A DNA stretch of 64,000 nucleotides from Sphingopyxis sp. UBA6723 (lineage in GTDB: Bacteria > Pseudomonadota > Alphaproteobacteria > Sphingomonadales > Sphingomonadaceae): contig NZ_DKIH01000013.1 in the NCBI RefSeq assembly GCF_002454115.1, positions 381,717 to 445,716 of the forward strand. The letters run 5' to 3'. The notes under the pieces were generated by a model. The model was not told the DNA's origin, did no database searches, and saw only the letters and a program-made list of their open reading frames with translations. Shown here piece after piece: positions 61,983-64,000 of this stretch (the first letter of the stretch is position 1; every line of letters starts with the position of its first letter). A program made the position numbers and the translations under genes.

Positions 61983-62420
61983 TCAATCGCGGCAATAACC
62001 CTCGCCATCCTTGACCTTCAGGCAATCTTTCTTGCCCGCCAGATATTTCAGGCCGGTCGCGTCGCCGGTCGAAGCCGCGAGCGTCAGGGTTTCGGCACCG
62101 CGCGCGAACGTGATGCCGCCCTCGCTGTCGGCGCCGTCATAGGTGCCTTTGGTGTCGAGGTCCGACTGCATCTCGAGCTTGTACTTGCCGGGCTCAGCCG
62201 CGGTGATCGTGACATACATGCCCTCGACCCCGGTCCATTTGCCCGCCCACGCCGCATAGCGGTGCGCCGCGGCAGCGGTGGCTTCAGCGCCTTCGGACGG
62301 CGCAGTCTCGACCGGCACTTCGGTTGTGGTCGTGTCGGCGGGCGCGGGTGCCTCGGCCTTTTCGCATCCGGTCAGCAACACCAGCGCCGCTGCACTGGCC
62401 AGAATCACGCTCTTTTGCAT
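61983..62420 (-). CDS. Lipoprotein, function unknown
   Basis: 145 residues. Lipobox VLLTGC with Cys-19 as lipid anchor, then a Thr/Pro/Ala/Glu-rich linker (PADTTTTEVPVET) and a compact domain (AAWAGKWTGVEGMYVTITAA, KLEMQSDLDTKGTYDG, YLAGKKDCLKVKDGEGYC) likely forming a small beta-barrel. Two Cys near the C-terminus (DCLK, GYCRD) could pair. No known family is recognised. It is downstream of the threonine-dehydratase-like gene on the same strand. Confidence 0.82.
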   Translation of the reverse strand: MQKSVILASAAALVLLTGCEKAEAPAPADTTTTEVPVETAPSEGAEATAAAAHRYAAWAGKWTGVEGMYVTITAAEPGKYKLEMQSDLDTKGTYDGADSEGGITFARGAETLTLAASTGDATGLKYLAGKKDCLKVKDGEGYCRD

Positions 62421-62476
62421 CTTGCTTCTCCTTCGCCGTTCCAACGCACCAATTGGAGCAGATATTCCGTTCGGCG

Positions 62477-63466
62477 TCACCCGGCGATTATCTCGGCATA
62501 AAGCTCCGGGTCGACATTGCCTCCCGACAAAGTGACCAATGTTGCGTCGCCCAACTCGACCTTGCCGGCGAGCACCGCGGCCAGCGCAGCCGCGCCGCCG
62601 GGCTCGACGACCAGATGCAGGCGCTCGAACGCGACGCGCATCGCGTGGCGCACTTCCTCGCGGGTCACGACAACCCCGCGCACCCGACGCGCTTGCAGCA
62701 CCGCGAAATTGATCGGCCAAGTCTGCGGGGTCTGCAACGCGTCGCATTCGGTCGGATAGGCCAGATCCTCGACCCACAGGATTTCGCCAGCCGCTAGCGA
62801 GCGCGTCACATCGTCCCAGCCTTCGGGTTCTACCGCGACGATCTCGGCATCGGGACAGGCGAGCGCCAGCCCCGCCGACAATCCGCCGCCGCCGCAGCAA
62901 GCGATCACCTTGTCGGGTCCAGCAATCCCGCGCGCCGCCAGCTGCGCCCGCGCCTCGATCCCGGCGCTCCCCTGCCCCTCGATGATCCACGGATCGCCAT
63001 AGGCATGAACCAATGTCCCGCCGCTCGCTTCGAGCAATTTCGCCGCCACCGCGTCGCGCGATTCGGTCACGCGGTCGTACAGCACCACCTCGGCGCCCAG
63101 CGCCCGCGTTGCTGCCAGCTTCATCTTGGGCGCATTGCTCGGCATCACGATCGTCGCGGGGATACCCAGTCGCTTCGCCGCCCAGGCGACCCCCTGCGCA
63201 TGATTGCCGCTCGACACCCCGACCACTCCTGCCGCCGCTTGCTCGGGCGTCAGATCGGTCAGCCGGTGCCAGGCGCCGCGGATCTTGAAGGCGCCGACGG
63301 GTTGCAGGCATTCGGCTTTGCACCAGATCGTCCGCCCATTGACCTCCATCGGCAACAGCGGCGTTTGCGGAAGCAGCGCAGCGACTTTCGCCGCGGCGCG
63401 TTCGACACCCGCGAGCGTGGGTGCGCGGTTCGGGTCGAGCAAGGGATCGGGGCTTTGCTGTGTCAT
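62477..63466 (-). CDS. Threonine/serine dehydratase-like PLP enzyme
   Basis: 329 residues, fold type II. The PLP lysine is Lys-61 in QPVGAFKIRGAWHRL, phosphate-binding GGGGLSAGLAL, and SSGNHAQGVAWAAKRLG is the substrate loop. There is no ACT regulatory domain, so it resembles catabolic threonine dehydratase or serine racemase/beta-hydroxyaspartate dehydratase rather than biosynthetic IlvA. It is divergent from the saccharopine-dehydrogenase-family gene at 63531. Confidence 0.9.
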   Translation of the reverse strand: MTQQSPDPLLDPNRAPTLAGVERAAAKVAALLPQTPLLPMEVNGRTIWCKAECLQPVGAFKIRGAWHRLTDLTPEQAAAGVVGVSSGNHAQGVAWAAKRLGIPATIVMPSNAPKMKLAATRALGAEVVLYDRVTESRDAVAAKLLEASGGTLVHAYGDPWIIEGQGSAGIEARAQLAARGIAGPDKVIACCGGGGLSAGLALACPDAEIVAVEPEGWDDVTRSLAAGEILWVEDLAYPTECDALQTPQTWPINFAVLQARRVRGVVVTREEVRHAMRVAFERLHLVVEPGGAAALAAVLAGKVELGDATLVTLSGGNVDPELYAEIIAG

Positions 63467-63530
63467 GGCTTCGTCCTATAGGGCCGGGCATACATGACAA
63501 GCCGCATAGGTAGGCGCAGGAGATTTTTCG

Positions 63531-64000
63531 ATGAGCAAGGTTCTGGTGATCGGCGCAGGCGGCGTCGGTTCGGTCGCGGTGCACAAAATGGCGATGAACC
63601 CCGACATCTTTCCCGACATCACGCTGGCCAGCCGCCGCAAGTTCAAATGCGACGCGGTCGCCGAATCGGTGCTGGCGCGCACCGGCGTGACGATCAAGAC
63701 CGCCGAAGTCGACGCCGACCACATCGACGCGACCGCGGCGCTGATCCGCGACATCGGCGCGACGCATGTCGTGAACCTCGCGCTGCCCTATCAGGATCTG
63801 ACGATCATGGAGGCGTGCCTGTCGACCGGCGCCCATTATATGGACACCGCCAATTACGAACCGCGCGACGAGGCGAAGTTCGAATATCATTGGCAATGGG
63901 CGTATCACGACCGTTTCAAGGATGCGGGGCTAATGGCGCTGCTCGGTTCGGGCTTCGACCCCGGCGTGACCAGCGTGTTCACCACCTGGCTGAAAAAACA
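63531..64000 (+). CDS. Saccharopine-dehydrogenase family protein, 3' end beyond window
   Basis: 156 residues are visible, with no stop before the right edge. NAD(P)-binding start SKVLVIGAGGVGSVAVHKMA, then THVVNLALPYQDLTIMEACL and GAHYMDTANYEPRDEAK. The later GLMALLGSGFDPGVTSVF matches the carboxynorspermidine dehydrogenase (Lys1-like) type, so spermidine or homospermidine synthesis is the likely pathway; lysine metabolism is the alternative. AGGAGA precedes the ATG by 6 bases. Confidence 0.88.
   Translation, partial: MSKVLVIGAGGVGSVAVHKMAMNPDIFPDITLASRRKFKCDAVAESVLARTGVTIKTAEVDADHIDATAALIRDIGATHVVNLALPYQDLTIMEACLSTGAHYMDTANYEPRDEAKFEYHWQWAYHDRFKDAGLMALLGSGFDPGVTSVFTTWLKK

Noticed and set aside
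61983..63908. 641-codon minus-strand frame joining the lipoprotein to upstream sequence
   Set aside because: The upper part is antisense to the saccharopine-dehydrogenase gene and out of frame with the dehydratase. Only the last 145 codons, with a lipobox, are real.
1..64000. tRNA, rRNA, or known riboswitches
   Set aside because: No cloverleaf-like gene, conserved rRNA block or recognisable riboswitch core was found by reading both strands; short RNAs without coding signals could still be missed.

Overview
The window is high-GC chromosomal DNA from an alphaproteobacterium, most likely order Sphingomonadales (Sphingopyxis-like). The signs are the sphingomonad-style TonB-dependent receptor with a VVTGSRI plug motif, single-gene 5-aminolevulinate synthase, PhaR, ScfR-type PccR, hydrophobic-residue-terminated outer-membrane barrel, and dense coding with many 4-8 base overlaps. 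Genus placement is inference. There are about 57 protein genes, two of them cut by the window edges (a PhoX-family protein at the left, a saccharopine-dehydrogenase-family protein at the right). I saw no rRNA, tRNA, CRISPR array, prophage or classical insertion sequence.

Layout. 1-9.6 kb: an acyl-CoA catabolism group (alpha-methylacyl-CoA racemase, a pair of unusual acyl-CoA dehydrogenases, a crotonase, a tyrosine phosphatase), a secreted amidohydrolase and small membrane proteins. 9.6-13 kb: pyruvate dehydrogenase E3 and E2 genes with a small DUF559 nuclease-like gene wedged between them inside long inverted repeats. 13-20.4 kb: universal stress protein, an XRE regulator, RNase R, small envelope proteins, an archaeal/eukaryal-type prolyl-tRNA synthetase and PhaR. 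20.4-27.8 kb: a large TonB receptor, alanine racemase, a metabolite:H+ symporter and a cyclase-family hydrolase. 28-39.8 kb: a propionyl-CoA assimilation cluster (pccB, methylmalonyl-CoA epimerase, methylmalonyl-CoA mutase, bioB, a 58-residue protein, pccA) under a divergent PccR, followed by two MAPEG proteins, a tRNA-binding protein and an esterase. 39.9-54.7 kb: housekeeping (gor, pgi, lepB-rnc-era, topA, dprA-plsY, murI) with a secreted lipase and a VWA protein. 55-59.9 kb: hemA-nitroreductase, then fasciclin / anti-sigma / ECF sigma / acetyltransferase. 60-64 kb: btaB-btaA for phosphorus-free betaine lipids behind a Pho-box-like site, a lipoprotein, threonine-dehydratase-like enzyme and the start of a saccharopine-dehydrogenase-family gene.

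The most striking feature is not one gene but five families of short, two-hairpin palindromic repeats scattered between genes. They also occur in frame inside bioB (N-terminus) and pdhC (interdomain linkers), and one family forms the ends of the DUF559-containing unit between pdhC and lpdA. Other points that repay attention are the Pho-box-like site before btaAB, the SigK/RskA/fasciclin arrangement, the TTTGCAAA-type operators between pccB and pccR, the acyl-CoA dehydrogenase pair, and the A/E-type ProRS.
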